Assembly: GCA_036785705.1 (NCBI GenBank)
Contig: JAWUZG010000001.1
Location: 186,001-250,000 of the forward strand
Reading direction: 5' to 3'
From: Acanthornis magna
Lineage: Eukaryota > Chordata > Aves > Passeriformes > Acanthizidae
DNA: 64,000 bases
This document shows, piece after piece, positions 36,679 through 49,974 of this stretch (position 1 is its first letter; every line of letters starts with the position of its first letter). Both the position numbers and the translations under genes were made by a program. The notes under the pieces were generated by a model. That model did not search any database, was not told where the DNA came from, and saw only the letters and a list, made by a program, of their open reading frames with translations.

Positions 36679-39600
36679 ATTGAAAAGGAAGAGAAAACCA
36701 GGGACAGAGGGGTTAGACCAATCAGTAGGATGGACAAAAGCACTTCCAAAAGAAACAAAGGAGTGTGGCAGGGAAGGGACAGTCCAGGAAGGTGCTGGGT
36801 GTGGCACCATTGTCTGGTTTTCACCTGGGCTCCGGTGCTGCCAGATAAGAACTGAGCAGTTTTGGTTAGATGCCATCTCAAAAAGGGCACAACGAAGAGC
36901 AAAATCCTAATTTCAAGAAGGAAATTTCATTAACTCTTTGCTCCATCCTCACTGTGGCAAAGTGCTGTGGGATTTTGGCTGGATCAGGAAGAGGGAACAC
37001 AGCAAATCCCAGGCCAGTCTGGCCTCCGGGATGGGGGAACACAACCCTGCCCTCTTCAAAGCAGGGAGGACAAGAAGGGACATAAAAGCCCCACAGAAAC
37101 CCCCAGGACGGGGTTCAACCTCTAGAAAAAGGCAAGCCCAGTGGCTCATTAAACAGGACCAGGCTGTGGGGTGCAAAAACCTTTCTGAAAAGCAGCAGCT
37201 CCCTTCCCACACCTGTGAACAGGGGCAATGGCGTTGACCTTCCTTTGGAAAAGCACACAGGGATTTAAGGATGGAAAGTGCTGCTTCAGCACTGTTATTT
37301 TTATTCAGAGGGAGTGCTTCAGAGGCAGAAGGGGTTTTAGTACTTTTAATTTATTTTTTTTTACGGCTGTTCATCCGAGAGCGCTAAGGGAATTCGGCTC
37401 TCATCCTCTCCAGGCTGTGTGAGGCAGCACATGTCACACCTGTGCCTCTGTGTCTCACCTGGCACTGCTCTGATTTTGGAGAGAACACACCTAAGGACAA
37501 TGGGAACAGATTAGGAAAGGAGGAAGCTTTTGGGATGGTGCAATTTTACTCTGCTCTCTTTAAAGGGAGGAGAGCTTTCCTTAAAAGTGTTCAGAAAAAT
37601 GAGCTGCTCCTCTGAGCCTCGGCAAGGTGTTCCTGGAGTCCTGGCCACTTTTCACTTTGGAGTTCTCTTCATTCTGTCCTTCCTGCCAAGGGTCAGGGAC
37701 CAAAATGTTAGACTGAGACATCACAGGAGAGGCTGCTCCCTTCAAGTTCCCGTTTTATGCTGATTCAAAGATATGAATATTTTGTTTGGATAATTAGCTG
37801 CAACTTTTATCTGAACTGAGCCTCGAGCACTCCAGTATTTTTCCCATTTCTGCTATGGAGCCATGGGATTTATTCCTCCTATCGCCTGTTACAAATTCAG
37901 ATCAGATAGCTGGGGTTTATCCTGACCTGACCTGACGTGAGTTCATCCTGATTTTGGCTCTACCCAGAGCCAGGAAAGCATCACAGGTAGAGAATACTCA
38001 GGCTAAATATGCAAGGTGCATCCTGCACAGGGAAAGCAATCCACTCCTTTAGCCTGAAACTGCTCTCTCCTCCCTATTTTAGATGATAGCCAAAGCCTGG
38101 ATTGCTCTTTAAAATATTTAACTGGGGGAAATAATTTGCTTCCTTCAATCTGTTTATAGACAGAGAGGAATATTTTTTAATATTAGAGAAATCAGCACAT
38201 TTTCCCCTGCAGCAGCTGCAGTTTGCTTTATATTAGAGAGAGATTGATAACTTTACAGAGCAGTGCTCACAGCCCTTCTCTGAAACCCTAAACACCCACT
38301 CGCTCCAGAGCCAGTCCCTGCAGAACGAGGGATGATTTACGAGGCTGGGGATGGCACAGGAATACTTCTGATTGTAACCAGGGTTTCCCTTCTCTCACTT
38401 GCAGGAGAGTGGAAAAGATGGGTCATGGAGGTTGACTGAGGGATGCATGAAAATTAATTCAGTTTTTGGACAAACTTTGGGAGTGTGACTTAATCCATTC
38501 GAACAGTCCCAAAATCTCAGGTGTTCTCTGATCACGTGAACCTTCTAGCTGCAACCAAGCCTGGTCCTCCAAAGCCACCTCGCTGCAAAAGGATCCATGC
38601 CAAGCCCTCAGGCCCGAGGAGGGACAGGATTTGGGCTGCCAGGCCATTCATCCTCCTCTTGCACGACGACGTTGGTTCATCAACCAAGTCAAATGCTCTG
38701 AGGGCATTGCTGGGAGGATAAATCCAAGTGGAAGGAGAGGACAGGGTGAACTGGCCCCTGTAAAGCTCCTGTTGATGTGAGCAGGAGCTAAAACACTCTG
38801 CAAAACACGTGGATTTGGGGAATCCCTGAAAAAAGGAGGGGATGTAACCCAGGCTGGCAACCTCATGGCATTGCTGGGACTGTCCATGGATTTGTAGAGG
38901 ATAAATGAGCACTGGGGAGAAAGCTGGAGGGATTTTTGTGTCCAGAGCTGGTGATTCCAACTCGTTCTGTGGCACGAGGCTTCCTCCATACCTCCAACAC
39001 TGCAGTGCTATGGAAGGGAGGGGAGGAGGGGGAAGAGGGAGAAAATGGAAAAAGAAACACAGCTCCCCGGGCTGGCATTTTAATATTGAAAGGCTGTGAA
39101 ATCTAATAAGAGCTACAAGGGAGGGTGATGTGTATTTTCCTCGTGCTAGGATGAAATTGGGATTCAATAACTAAATGTGACAAAATATGCAATTTCCCAT
39201 AGATTTCATGCAGCAGGGTGCTTCCTGTGTAATAACCTTAAACCAGGATTTTTTCCCTTAGCCCAAGGAAGATCTCTTGCCTCCATCTTATCTGAGTAAT
39301 AGTTCACCCCCATGAAGTACAGGCTGCCACTTTAGCGGTACCTTATCTCTGCCTGTTGGCACATGACGAACAAAAGTTGAATTTTTCCCCCCTTTTCTTC
39401 CCCGTAAATGATATCTTCCTACTTCTTCCTGTGAGAAATAAGCCAGAGCTGTGAATCATGGGAGAAGAGTAATTCTTAGCTGGCCTTGGTCTCTTTTATG
39501 GTGCTGAGGTGTAAAGAGACTTTGAAATGTGTTTCATTAAGACCTCTTGGAGATGCCTTTTGGTTTTAAGGCCATATTGACCATGGCAGAGATGATGGGA

Positions 39601-39754
39601 AAACTGCAGCAAAGCTGCTCCCATCCCCTGGGATGAAACCCTGTCCTAAATGTGTTTTTCCAAGTGGGGTGACATGTTGGACATGGGCTCATGACCCCGA
39701 TTCACGTGGTCTAACTTTGGAGCTGGATCTAATTCTGAGGTTGGCCTTGCTTTG
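36679..39754. other. Unique, nearly repeat-free sequence
   Basis: About 3 kb without recognisable repeats. A run of three TGACC half-sites lies near 37921-37940. A 211-codon minus-strand frame (38532-39167) has no recognisable domain. The AT-rich stretch 38080-38260 is plausible regulatory DNA. Confidence 0.5.
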
Positions 39755-39823
39755 AATGGGATGGGGTTGGACCAGGTGACCTTCAGAGCTCAGTTGCCAC
39801 CTAAATTATTTTATGACTTCATG
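39755..39823 (+). mobile_element. CR1 LINE 3'-terminal remnant
   Basis: 'gggttggaccaggtgacctt', 'cagagctcagttgccaccta' and 'aattattttatgacttcatg' correspond to the last ~65 bp of a CR1. Degenerate. Confidence 0.72.
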
Positions 39824-40059
39824 TATAGTTGTGCTTTAAAAGCCCTGGTTTGAAGGGTGAGCTGGAGGTGTGTGTAAATAAAGGGCACAGGGACATAATC
39901 ACAAGTGCCCCAACGCCTGAATTTTCACCTCTTATTGCCTGTCAGATGAAATGGCTGTCCCTGGAACCCTCCCCTTCTCCAGTTTTGCAGAGTGAGCTTC
40001 TCCCATGGGCTGTTCACATGCCTGTAACTCCCCTTCACTGAAAAAAACCCCAAATTCTT

Positions 40060-40360
40060 GCTTAACCTCCTAACTGAGCTTTATTCCTACACGTGCCTCC
40101 ATCAGGACGTGCGACACGTTAGCTCGGGTTGCTGCCCATTCCCAATCATCTGAGGCAGCCAAGTTAAAAGGGATTATTAATCAATAAACAATCTGGCTTT
40201 AATCAAACACGTTTTACTTTGCAGCCCAGGGAGGTGTGAGCTCACGGGCAGGAGGGCTCAGCAGCCCACGGGAACTTCTCGAGCTGCCCAACAACACTTT
40301 AATTACTTGGCATGGCGAAAGTAAGAGCACCCTTCCTGCCTCCAGCCCCAGCAGGCTCTA
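40060..40360. promoter_or_regulatory. Candidate conserved non-coding element
   Basis: Repeat-free, retains CpGs (for example 'ggacgtgcgacacgttagct') and holds dense homeodomain-like cores: 'attattaatcaataaacaat', 'ctttaatcaaacacg', 'actttaattacttgg', 'ctctaattgccaatc'. This texture is common in developmental enhancers. Conservation cannot be shown from a single sequence. Confidence 0.4.
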
Positions 40361-40794
40361 ATTGCCAATCCAGGGATGCCAGGGTAGCTAAAAAATCCCT
40401 CCTCCCCTCTCTGCCCCAGGTACAGCGCCAGCGTCGCAGGGAATTAAATCCCCATCACCGCCAGGTTTGAGAGCCGCAGTAATAAAAATGTGCATAATGA
40501 CACCCTCCCTCCTTCCTCGCCATCAAAAGGCTCTGTCTTTGTTATTGCAGGCAGTTTGATTTTGTCTTATCACTTTCCAGCTGGGCATGGGATGATTTTA
40601 TTGGTGTGCACTGTTGCTCTGCCTGCCCTGGGGAGGCCGAGGTTTCGGTGGCGAGGCAGGTGAGCAGATTTTTTCAGCCGCCCTCCAGCCACGCTGCATT
40701 AAAAAAGAAAACCCACAAAAGCAGGGAGCTAATAAAGCAGCTCCAAAGGAAACCCTGCGTAATTAAAACCTCTGGTAACACCCGTCCAGCGTGA

Positions 40795-41130
40795 GAGAAG
40801 GGTCAGACTCGGAGCCGGCGTCTCTTTCCCGCTAATGTTGGACTCGAATTTCAGCGCGGGGTTTGAGTGTCGAAATTTAATGGCCCATCTGATTCAATGG
40901 AACTTATTGTCATTGCCAGTTAACTGGGGTTGATATCAAGATAACAGCTTATGAGCAGTTTCTGTGTGGTCCTGATCACTGGTATTGATTTCAATAAGGT
41001 GTGGGCTGGATCCTTGACACTCTAATTCCGAAATCGATGGAGCTGGGACGATTCACTCCGCCTCAGCGCCGGGGAAATCAGGTACATGCCTTTAACAATA
41101 AACCAGCCATTTAAATTATTTGTGCAGTCC
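40795..41130. promoter_or_regulatory. Candidate conserved non-coding element
   Basis: Repeat-free with retained CpGs ('ctcggagccggcgtc', 'tttcagcgcggggtttgag', 'gtgtcgaaattta', 'ccgaaatcgatgg') next to AT-rich motif-dense sequence ('tttaatggcccatctgattc', 'cagttaactggggttgat', 'gatatcaagataacagctta'). No open frame of note, so not an obvious exon. Function is inferred from texture only. Confidence 0.42.
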
Positions 41131-43589
41131 TTTAGGGAGCTCTGTCAGGCAAAGCAGGGATCCCTGCAGATGTAAAGAATATGTGAGGCAGGGGAAAATA
41201 TTGAGGTGTCTTGAGCAGAGGGATGGAAGGAAGGGAATCTACTGACTTTTACTCAAAGTGGTGTCCAGCGTGTTTGTGGAAGAGCAGTGAGTGTGAGCCA
41301 AGCAATCCCATCCTGGGGGATGTAAGCACCCAGACAGACCAACATTCCCATTTATTTGGGATGAGGATGTAGGGTCAAAGACAAAGTGGCTGTGAGTTCT
41401 GAGTCCTGGATGGTTATTCACAGCAAATTGGACCTAACGTTGATCCATCCCCATCCCAAACTTCCCCCAGAGTGCAGGGAATAAAGCAAAGATATTGAGG
41501 AGAGGGAAGAGCAGGTAAGAAAGGATCTGGAGGTGCACCTGCATTCCTGTTGGAGCACTGTGGAGAGGTGTAAACTGCAGCTGTGAGGAAAACACACAAC
41601 TCCTCATCAAAGTGGAGCCCTGGGTGAACAGCACCAACCAAGAGTTCTCTCCACAAAGTCTAAAAATGCCCTTTTCCCTTTCATCAGATTCAGGAAAAAG
41701 CGTGGTGCCTCTAAAGGTGAGTCTGAGAGCCTGCTCTGTGGATAAGATGGAAGAAAATCTCATTTTGGTGTGATGCCCTGCTTAGGGCTGGAACTTGTTA
41801 CTAGAGGATACCCATCCAGAACTCCCCAGAAATCGACTGTCTTATGATGATAATAATAATGAGAGTTGCAGCCAAATAAAGAGAAAAACCTGCACTGAAG
41901 GTGACTCTTTAATGTTTCCCCCCATTTTTAAGTTGATGAAGACTGATACACTGATTGCTGCAAGTCTCGGATGCACTCAAGAAACTCAAGCTCCAGCAAG
42001 TCCAGTGGGCTCAATAAGACCTCCAACCTCATTCCTCCTTGCATTTAAGCGCTGGACTTTTCTTGCCAGCAGGGAAGCCACACCCAGATCCTGCAGGCAG
42101 TATTGCTCCTTGACCCTCCTTAACTCCTTGTGGACTTACAGACACCAGAGGTGAACCATCCCAGGGCACAGTTCCTCTAAGGGGATGTCGTAAATGTTAT
42201 CAGCTCTGGTACCCTGCCGCATCTCTCGGTACCATAAGGCTGATTTTACTCTGCCACTCTTTCTCAACATCAAGAATCTTCATTAGATTCATTTGGGAGA
42301 TGAATTTAAAAACAAAGGACAGCAGATTTTCATGGGTTTAGCTGGTCTTGAATCACAGAGATTTGTCAGAGTTTGGTCCATTTCTCCCAGCTCTGGACAT
42401 GGAGAAGATACTGCCATGCCTCTGGCAGTGCTGTAGCCTAGTAAATAAAGCTGCATTTCCCTGATTTTTGCTTTTTTCTCTTCTTCTCTCAAGAGAACTT
42501 AAAATAGCTCAGATTATGTGTCCCACACTGGTGCTGGGGTCAGTATTGATTTCTACAGGTGGGAGATAATAATTATTTCTAAGGTAATGGCAATAGTCCA
42601 GTAGCTGTGAGCATGTGGGAAGGACAGACAGACAGCCTTTCTTTATCTGCTCTCAGTAGATTCCAGAGCAGCTCAGCTCAGTTTGGAAAGCAAAAGGAGG
42701 GATTGTTTTTCCCTTACTCTCCATGCTGGGAATGGTACCCGGCATGTGAATAATCCATCTGTCCATCATTCAGCACCCACCAAGGGAAAACAGTCTGCAG
42801 GAGGGATTTCAGCTGCAGTTCGGAGGATGATGTGGAGGTTTCACTTTTCCGCTGCTTTCCCATCTGCATAGAGTGCTTGGGAATGCAAGTGAAGGTGAAG
42901 ACTTGGAGGAGGAAGGAAGAATAAATTCACAATGCCTTGAGTGTGCCTGAATCACTGAACCATCCCTCCCCTGAGCGTGCATGGCAGAAATGTTCCCTGA
43001 GCTCTCTGCCTGTGATCTCCAGCTGGACACAAGCTCGCTGCTGCAATCTTCCTCTTTCCCTCCGAGATTGGATGTGACTCCTTTATAAACTCCCGGTTTG
43101 TCTCTCTGTGCACTGATAAATGTTCTCCTCTCGCCGAGGAGCCTGCAGCGCCTAACCCACTCCATTACCACTCCCCTTGAAGGTTTACACACTGTTTCCA
43201 AGCAGAATTTCCCCTGTCACTGCCAAAGCGGTGCCTTTTTCCCAAAGTATCACACCAGGTGGTGCTCGGGGAAAGGTGGAGTGACAGAGTCCACCTTGCC
43301 TGGCTCTGTCTGTTCCCTGTGGATATGGGAGGTGACACATTTCCAGCAGGTAATTGCATGTTGTCATCTCACTGTGCACTGTGCAAAGCTCTGGGAGAAA
43401 CCCTGAAATCCCTGGGAACACTCTGAGAGAACCAAGCTGAGGTGAGAGCTGTGGAGGCAGATTATTGCCCCTAACCTGGGAATAACACTCCAAGTGTTAC
43501 TTTGGGTCATCCATAGAGTTTTCTCCAAGGTCCCACAAGAGATGCAATTTAGGAAAGCAGAGCAATGAGCAAAACCTCTCTGAGTTTAA
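41131..43589. other. Unique non-coding sequence
   Basis: No repeat beyond a short TAA/AAT run near 41848. Frames up to 130 codons, no domain recognised. Confidence 0.5.
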
Positions 43590-43725
43590 AATTACAGAAC
43601 CACTTAGGCTGGAAAAGACCTCTGAGATCATTGAGTGCAACATTTTCCTGATCACTACCCTGACAACCAGACCATGGTATTGAGTGCCAAATCCAGGCAT
43701 TTCTTGAGCACAAAATGATCCAACA
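43590..43725 (-). mobile_element. CR1 LINE fragment, degenerate
   Basis: Minus-strand CR1: 'attacagaaccacttaggct', 'ggaaaagacctctgagatca', 'ttgagtgcaacattttcctg', 'accagaccatggtattgagt', 'gccaaatccaggcatttctt'. Confidence 0.85.
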
Positions 43726-45740
43726 TACCAAATTTGATCCAAAAGTTGGAGCCTGAGCCCCATATTTCATGGAACATGATGCAAATCCAGATGTTGACCT
43801 TGATTCTGAAGAAGTCCAGGCATTGCCTGAGCTGAACCTTGGCTCCAGATGTTTATCCTCCCATCCAAAACTGTGCTCTGATCTCCACAGGCCCCTCCAG
43901 ATTTCCCAGGGAGAGGAGACAGTGCGGAGGTGAATGGCTGCTCTTTGAGGAGGAGCAGGGGATGGGGAGCAGGAGAGGTGAAGCATTTCTGATGAGATTT
44001 TCCATTTTCACACACACCCCTCTGAATTCCAGACAGCTCTGCTGGATGACAGTGTCCATACCCATTGTCATTTGCTGTTTGGGAGCATTCCCTCAAAATT
44101 CAAGGAACGTTCATTTTCCCAGCAAATATCCACATATTCATGAAGGGAAGGGCAGTACTGTGAAAAGCAAATTACAATTCTCTGTTTCTCCCTTGCTTCC
44201 CAGCTTTCTTCTTCCCTCTCTGAACTTTCAGCCACACACTTGGTACCAAAAGCACTTTGCCACCAGCAGCCCTGGGTGGAACAGCAAAAAAGAATTTGGA
44301 AACAACCCCTGGTTTGAAGCTGTTTATCCAAACCAGCTGGAGAAGAGTTATGAATAACAATAAGCATTCACCAAAAATCAGAATCCCTTCAGGGATGGAT
44401 GAAAAGAGCTCCATTCATCCCTCTGCCATGAATAATTCAGCCCTCCTGAACTTGGAAAACAGGGTATTTAGTGTGCTTTACAGAGGAGGAAGAGGATGGA
44501 GATTGGAGGAGTTTGGAGATGCCACCAGGAGGGCTGAGGCAGACAAGTTAAAGACAGCTGTGGGATGGTTTGGAAGCGAAGGAAATCTTAACCAGGATCT
44601 GAATGTTCTCAGTTGGCCCATTCCAAGGTAAAAAGTGTAATAAAGTAAAAATCCCCACCTCCACTAAGCTGAACTGGCTCACTTGTGGAGGGAAAATGTT
44701 TTAGAGTCAGAGTTAGAGCACTGCAATCATTCCAATAAAGGTTGTGCTGGGGAGGACAAGGGGAATTTTCTGCCTTTTAAGCTGAGGGGAAAGCACAGCT
44801 CTGCAGAAGACACCTAAGACAGGCTTTTGAAGACAGAACACAGGACGTTTTCTCTGCTGCTCACATCTTTAAGCACAGGATTTCAGCAGTCCCTGCCTTT
44901 GTTAAACAGGGAGCATTATTTCCAGTGGTGACAGCTTCAGATTCCCTAATTTTCCCCTGGATGTGGAATTCCCTTGCCTGCCCGAGCTCGATGCTGTTTC
45001 ACAACGCCAGGCTCATCACCTCGACTCTCCTGGGCTTTGACAGATGGAATTAGGATACAGCAGCACTGCAGCAAGACTGCAGATGGTTTCAAACAACTGA
45101 CTTCAGCACCAAAATGCTTGTAATTCCCATTTTAAATGGAGCTGGCTTCCCTGGGGAGAGTGCCTGGCTCTTCTAGGGGTTGCAGTGAGCTGATAGAGGG
45201 AGAGACACACTCCAACAGCCCAGTGCTAATAAAGAAAATTAGGAGCAACTTGCCCTTTCTGTTGGAGGGAAGCCACAGTGGGGGCGAAAATGCCATGAGT
45301 TTTTGTCATCTGCAAATTTCACCAAGCTGCACCCAAGCCCTTGGCTGTTTCCAGGGGCAAAAGTATCCTTAGATGAGATTTTGAAAAAAGGAGCACTGTC
45401 AGAGATTTCCTCCCTGAAAGCCAGGTGGGTATGGCAGAAATAATAACACTAATAGAAAAATAAAAGTAGCAATCGAAGCAGCAATAATAACGCAATAACT
45501 CGGCCTCAAACTACAGCCCTTGTTCAGGGAACTGCTCCAGATTGCAGGGGGAGAGGATAGGACTTTTTTTTTTTTAAGGTGGATTTGATTCTGATCAGAT
45601 TCCCCGTGGCTGCCTGAATGTTTATCCTGGCACAAGGAAGGGGCCAAAGCAGCAGTGGGAGCATCTGGGAAGAAGGTGAGAACTGTCCCTGTGAGCACCT
45701 ACTGTAGTAATGCTTTGTTTGATATTATAAAATACATAAA
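43726..45740. other. Unique non-coding sequence
   Basis: About 2 kb without recognised repeat or exon. A 172-codon plus-strand frame (43839-44357) overlaps minus-strand frames and has no domain. Confidence 0.5.
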
Positions 45741-45961
45741 TTAGATATTAAAAAGAAATTCTTTACTGTGAGGATGTTGAGGCCCTGGCACAGGGTGCCC
45801 AGAGAAGCTGTGGCTGCCCCTGGATCCCTGGAAATGCTCAAGCCAGGTTGGACAGGGCTTGGAACACCCTGGGATAGTGGGAGGTGTCCCTGCCACGGCA
45901 GGGGGTTGCAATGAAATGACCTTTAAGGTCTCTGCCAACCCAAACCATCCTGTAATTATTT
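45741..45961 (+). mobile_element. CR1 LINE 3'-end fragment
   Basis: Plus-strand CR1: 'agaaattctttactgtgagg', 'gaggccctggcacagggtgc', 'ccagagaagctgtggctgcc', 'ggttggacagggcttggaac', 'gtgtccctgccacggcaggg', 'ccaacccaaaccatcctgta'. Starts in the usual region of 5' truncation. Confidence 0.96.
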
Positions 45962-46257
45962 TATTTCCATGATGAATATAATAAGAGAACAAGGACAATG
46001 AGGAAAATTCCCCAAAGACTCCCCACAGAAAACACAGCGCAAACCATAAGAATTATTCAAGAGACTCATGAATCAGAACTTTGAGGAATTTTTGTTTTTG
46101 TGACTCCCTGATTCTGTCATAAGTTTCACACACAGTTAAGGGAGGTGATGATGATCTCCTTTGGTGGTTGGGGGGAGTTTCCAGCTGCCTGTAGGACCAT
46201 GGTGGGATATGGACCGGAGCTGTGGATTTCCTTATCCTTAACTCAGTGTCCTTGTAG

Positions 46258-46286
46258 GATAATAATAATAATAATAATAATAATAG
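46258..46286. repeat. (AAT)n microsatellite
   Basis: About nine ATA/AAT units starting after 'ttgtagg'; followed by an imperfect A/C-rich tail. Confidence 0.95.
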
Positions 46287-46647
46287 TAATAACAGCAACA
46301 AAAACAAACAACAAAAATGTTGGAAAGGGAAAATAGCTAGCTGTAGCAGCAATTTAAAGAACAGAAGCACAGCAAAGGTTAAAAGAGAATTTAAGGCAGC
46401 AGGTCCTACACGCTGCCCAACTTTAAAGATTCATTCTGCTTCTTGTTGATGAGATTTGTGGGTTTCAAGGCTAAATTCTGGGAGAAAAACGCTTTCCAAA
46501 TTGACCCGAGGCAATATTTCACACCTTTGGAATTAAAGACATGTGCGGTGTCAAGCCCTGCATTCACAAACAGCTGCCAGGGCTGAGGGTGTTGCAGCAT
46601 GAAATGCAAGGCTTGAGCCTTTCTTTCCCTGAAATGGCACAGGGGAT

Positions 46648-46764
46648 GGGGAATTTCCATCCCTGGAGATGATCAGAAGATGTCTGGACAAGGCCCTGGA
46701 GGAGGAGGGAGGTTGGACCCGGTGACTTCCAGAGGCTCCTTCCAACCTCAACCACTCTGTGGTT
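46648..46764 (+). mobile_element. CR1 LINE 3'-end fragment
   Basis: Plus-strand CR1 tail: 'tttccatccctggagatgat', 'cagaagatgtctggacaagg', 'gaggttggacccggtgactt', 'ggctccttccaacctcaacc', 'actctgtggttt'. A subtype distinct from the 'gggcttggagcaacctggg' copies. Confidence 0.9.
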
Positions 46765-49700
46765 TGGTGGGAAACTATTTTATATCCTGCAAGAATTCAA
46801 AATCATTTCTGTTTCATGTAGGGATGGATCCAGACTCTTCAAGTTTTGTTTCTGAAACGCAGGGAAGAGGAAGAGAAGAACTCCCCTTTCACCCATCGGT
46901 GTTCTCCTGGCATTTGCAAAGCCAAATGTTGTGTCCCTGCTGTGCCAGGTACAGAGTAAAGACATTTTTCCATCCTAGGGAAAATGTCCTGAGGATTGGT
47001 CTCCAGCTAGAACTCTTCAATTTTTTTAGGAATTACCAGAGGACTGTGCTGGTTCATGTTCAAGAGAAAGAGATAAAATGTTTTTTCCAAGGCAGAATGA
47101 TTTCCCTGACCCATTCTTTTGCTTCTCTTGTGCTCTGTGGTGTCTGGGGCAGAAAAGGAGGAAGTTTCCAGGGCTTTAAGCCTGGGTGGGAATGGCACTG
47201 GAAGGCTCTGGGAAAGGCAGAACTTCCCTGGGCAATGAACTGAGCAAAAGATGCTGAGAAAAGACTTAGAGAAAAGCACCGCTGCCTCAGGAGTTTGGGG
47301 CAGGCGATTCCTGTGATGATGCCACTGCACCCCCTGCTTCTTCCCCCTCTGCTTCTCCCCCCTCCAAACCCACAGCTGGCTCTGTTTGCTGCTCTCAGTG
47401 CTGATATCACAATTTTATCACTCAAATCTCCACCTGGCCATCCCTCCTGAGGACACCAGACACCTGCCAGAGATGGAGGATGCTGCAAAGAACCTGGGGA
47501 CATCGAAAGTGGGGAATAAACCTCAGCCGTGAGACCCCTCTGGACTTCTCCTGGAGCCTGGGAAGGTCTGAGCTGCTGCAGCAGCACAAATCAGTGCAGA
47601 ACTCAAGAATCCAGAGCAGATGCTGTGCAAAGATACCGAAGTTATTGAGGCCAAGAGACAGAGCAATAAATCACAGCGCATTACGGGCATGATTTTGTTA
47701 TCTTTATGACGTAAAACCCCTCCTCCTCCTCCTCCCAACCCTCTCCTGTCCACATGATGTGGAGCAGAAGCATCCCACTGCGTTTTTGGGGATGAAATCA
47801 CCAGGGACAGCAGCAATTCAGCTCTCAAAGCAGATGGAGAGGGGAATCTTGTATCTAGAGCACGTGGGAATACTTCAGGTTTGCTTTCGCAGGCACAAGG
47901 TGCAGCAACGTGGCCTTTCCTCCCTCTTCTGGCATTCAGCTCGTGCAACAGAATCAGTTCGTGCCAAAAAACCATCGGCTCTGATTCAGTTATCTCTTTT
48001 TCCTGCCAGCAGGGCTCCCTCGTGGGGCTGGGATGGATGTGAGCAATGCCTGCAAGGGTGGCTGCTCCCAAAAAACAGCTCCTGTCCTGCAAACCTCTTC
48101 CTACAGCGCTTCGAAGAGTCATTCCTTCCTCCAAAGTCCATCCAGTCTTCCCAGCCTTTCCAGGGAGCTTTAAATCAGGGCCAAAAATAAATTATCACCA
48201 AGCAAGAAGCTTCTGGGGGGAAGGAAAGTCACCCTGGTGGGAGATTTGGCAGAGCAGATGCTGCAGACGGGACCACGGGCGAGCTGGTGAGGGAAAGGGC
48301 GAACATGGGAATTGCAATTCCTGGAGCTGAATGAGATTTGGGCAATAAAACTAAATATTCTTGAAATGTGAGGCACGCTTTCATTTCTTTCCGCAGTCTG
48401 TGGTGAAACTGCCTTATGTTTGCAAATGCTCTTGAGAGGAAAGAGGCCGTTTTCAGCAGGGTGGGAGGGTTTCAGCTGCAGCAAAAATTTGAATGAGAGC
48501 AAAGAACAGGACCCCCAGCAGATTCCTTCCCACTTATTGCACATTTGCAACAGGAGCAAGTGAAAATGTAAACACTCTTCCCAGGAAAAATAATTAATAA
48601 AAAAAAGAAAAATTCATTGTTGCATCGGTGAGTTCTCCAAAATCAAACTGACGGAACTTTCATAGAAGAGTCAGAAGTTTCCAAAATGCATCTGTTAGCC
48701 CAAAAAAATATGGTCAGGCTGTTTGACAGGACCCCCTCTTCACTCCTTCCCCAGCGAATGGTGACAGCCGCAGTTGACATTATTTAAACATTTCAGTATC
48801 GCATTTCTGCTTTCATTTTTCATCACCTTTTGGCTGAAATTCTCCAGACCTGGCCAGTTCAAAGTAAATAGCTCGAGGACATGAGAACCAGAAAAAAAAC
48901 ATAAAAATAATCCCAGCCTACTAATTTTTGTAGAATGGTATGATTGCAAAAATAAATAAAAGCTTGCATACCCTCTTCCAAATCAACGATTATGATTTAA
49001 ACAAACAGATTGGGAGACTGAGAGGGAGACAAAATTAGATAGAGAATTATATTTTTCCAAGGAAAATGGGGCTGACCTGGACAATGCTTTTGGTATAAAG
49101 GTCATCCCACAAGGACACAACAGCTGTGCCCATTTCCAAAAAGTGATGAAGCCTAAAAATAAAGATATAATAAGGAATAATAAAGATACAGCTTATGTCC
49201 CAATGAAGCATGGCCAAATAATTACTCAGAAATGAGAAAGTCAAAGACAGAAAGTCTCCCACATGGCTTTTCCCTGATTTATTGTGGGAGCCTGCCTCAT
49301 ACTGGAGGTATATTTATAGGCATCAGATATGGGTGCAGCTTATGGAAGCAGGATCAGCAGGTCCTGATATAGATGAGTCAGGAAAGATGTCAGCAAACCT
49401 TATCCCTCCTTTCCTGAGCATCCTGGAATTTATTCCTTTTTTCCCCCCCTTATTTACTGCCCTGTCCTCACAGTTTGTGAGTTCAGCCCTGGAAGTTCAA
49501 ATTCCACCTCCAGCCCAACTTCTTTTCACTCAGGCTGTGCCCATGGCTCGGTTCACCCTCCTGTCCGTGCTGCTCATTATGGGATTGCATCCTCTATAGA
49601 GGGCACAGTGCCCTGAAGGAGCAAACTGCGCTCTGCAAATTGCTCAGAATGACACTGAAAATCAAGATATTCTGCCTGTGTTTCCACACTGTTAAACAAG

Positions 49701-49974
49701 TTTAGAAATGACACAGCTCTTTCCTGAAACCCACCTGAAGCTCCCACCTTTCCTGGCAACCCACCACTCCCATTTTCTTAGCATGGCAAACAGCCACAGA
49801 GTGAAATGGGGAATGAAATCTGTCTCTGCTGGAGGAGTCAGGGCACAGGAGGGCACAATGGGCTGCTTTCAGAGGGGCAGAGTTAATTTTCCTTCCAAGG
49901 TGATTGAGCACATCTTGATTTTGAGGAGCCGCGCGTGAAGCTGAGGAGTGTGTGTGCACATCATTGTAACTTTG
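46765..49974. other. Unique non-coding sequence
   Basis: About 3.2 kb with no interspersed repeat recognised. Frames of 175-203 codons (47060-47587 and 47523-48134 minus strand; 46680-47243 plus strand) overlap each other and carry no domain. Confidence 0.5.

Noticed and set aside
37918..37945. Three consecutive TGACC motifs resembling nuclear-receptor half-sites
   Set aside because: A short pentamer-like run can arise by slippage, and spacing does not match a standard direct-repeat element.
38532..39167. 211-codon minus-strand open frame
   Set aside because: No recognisable domain and overlapping frames on both strands; most likely chance.
47060..48134. Overlapping 175- and 203-codon minus-strand frames
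   Set aside because: Different frames over the same DNA with no recognisable motifs; treated as chance.
48360..48470. A pyrimidine tract plus CAG near 48390 as a 3' splice site of an exon
   Set aside because: The following frame closes quickly, there is no matching donor site, and no known peptide is encoded.
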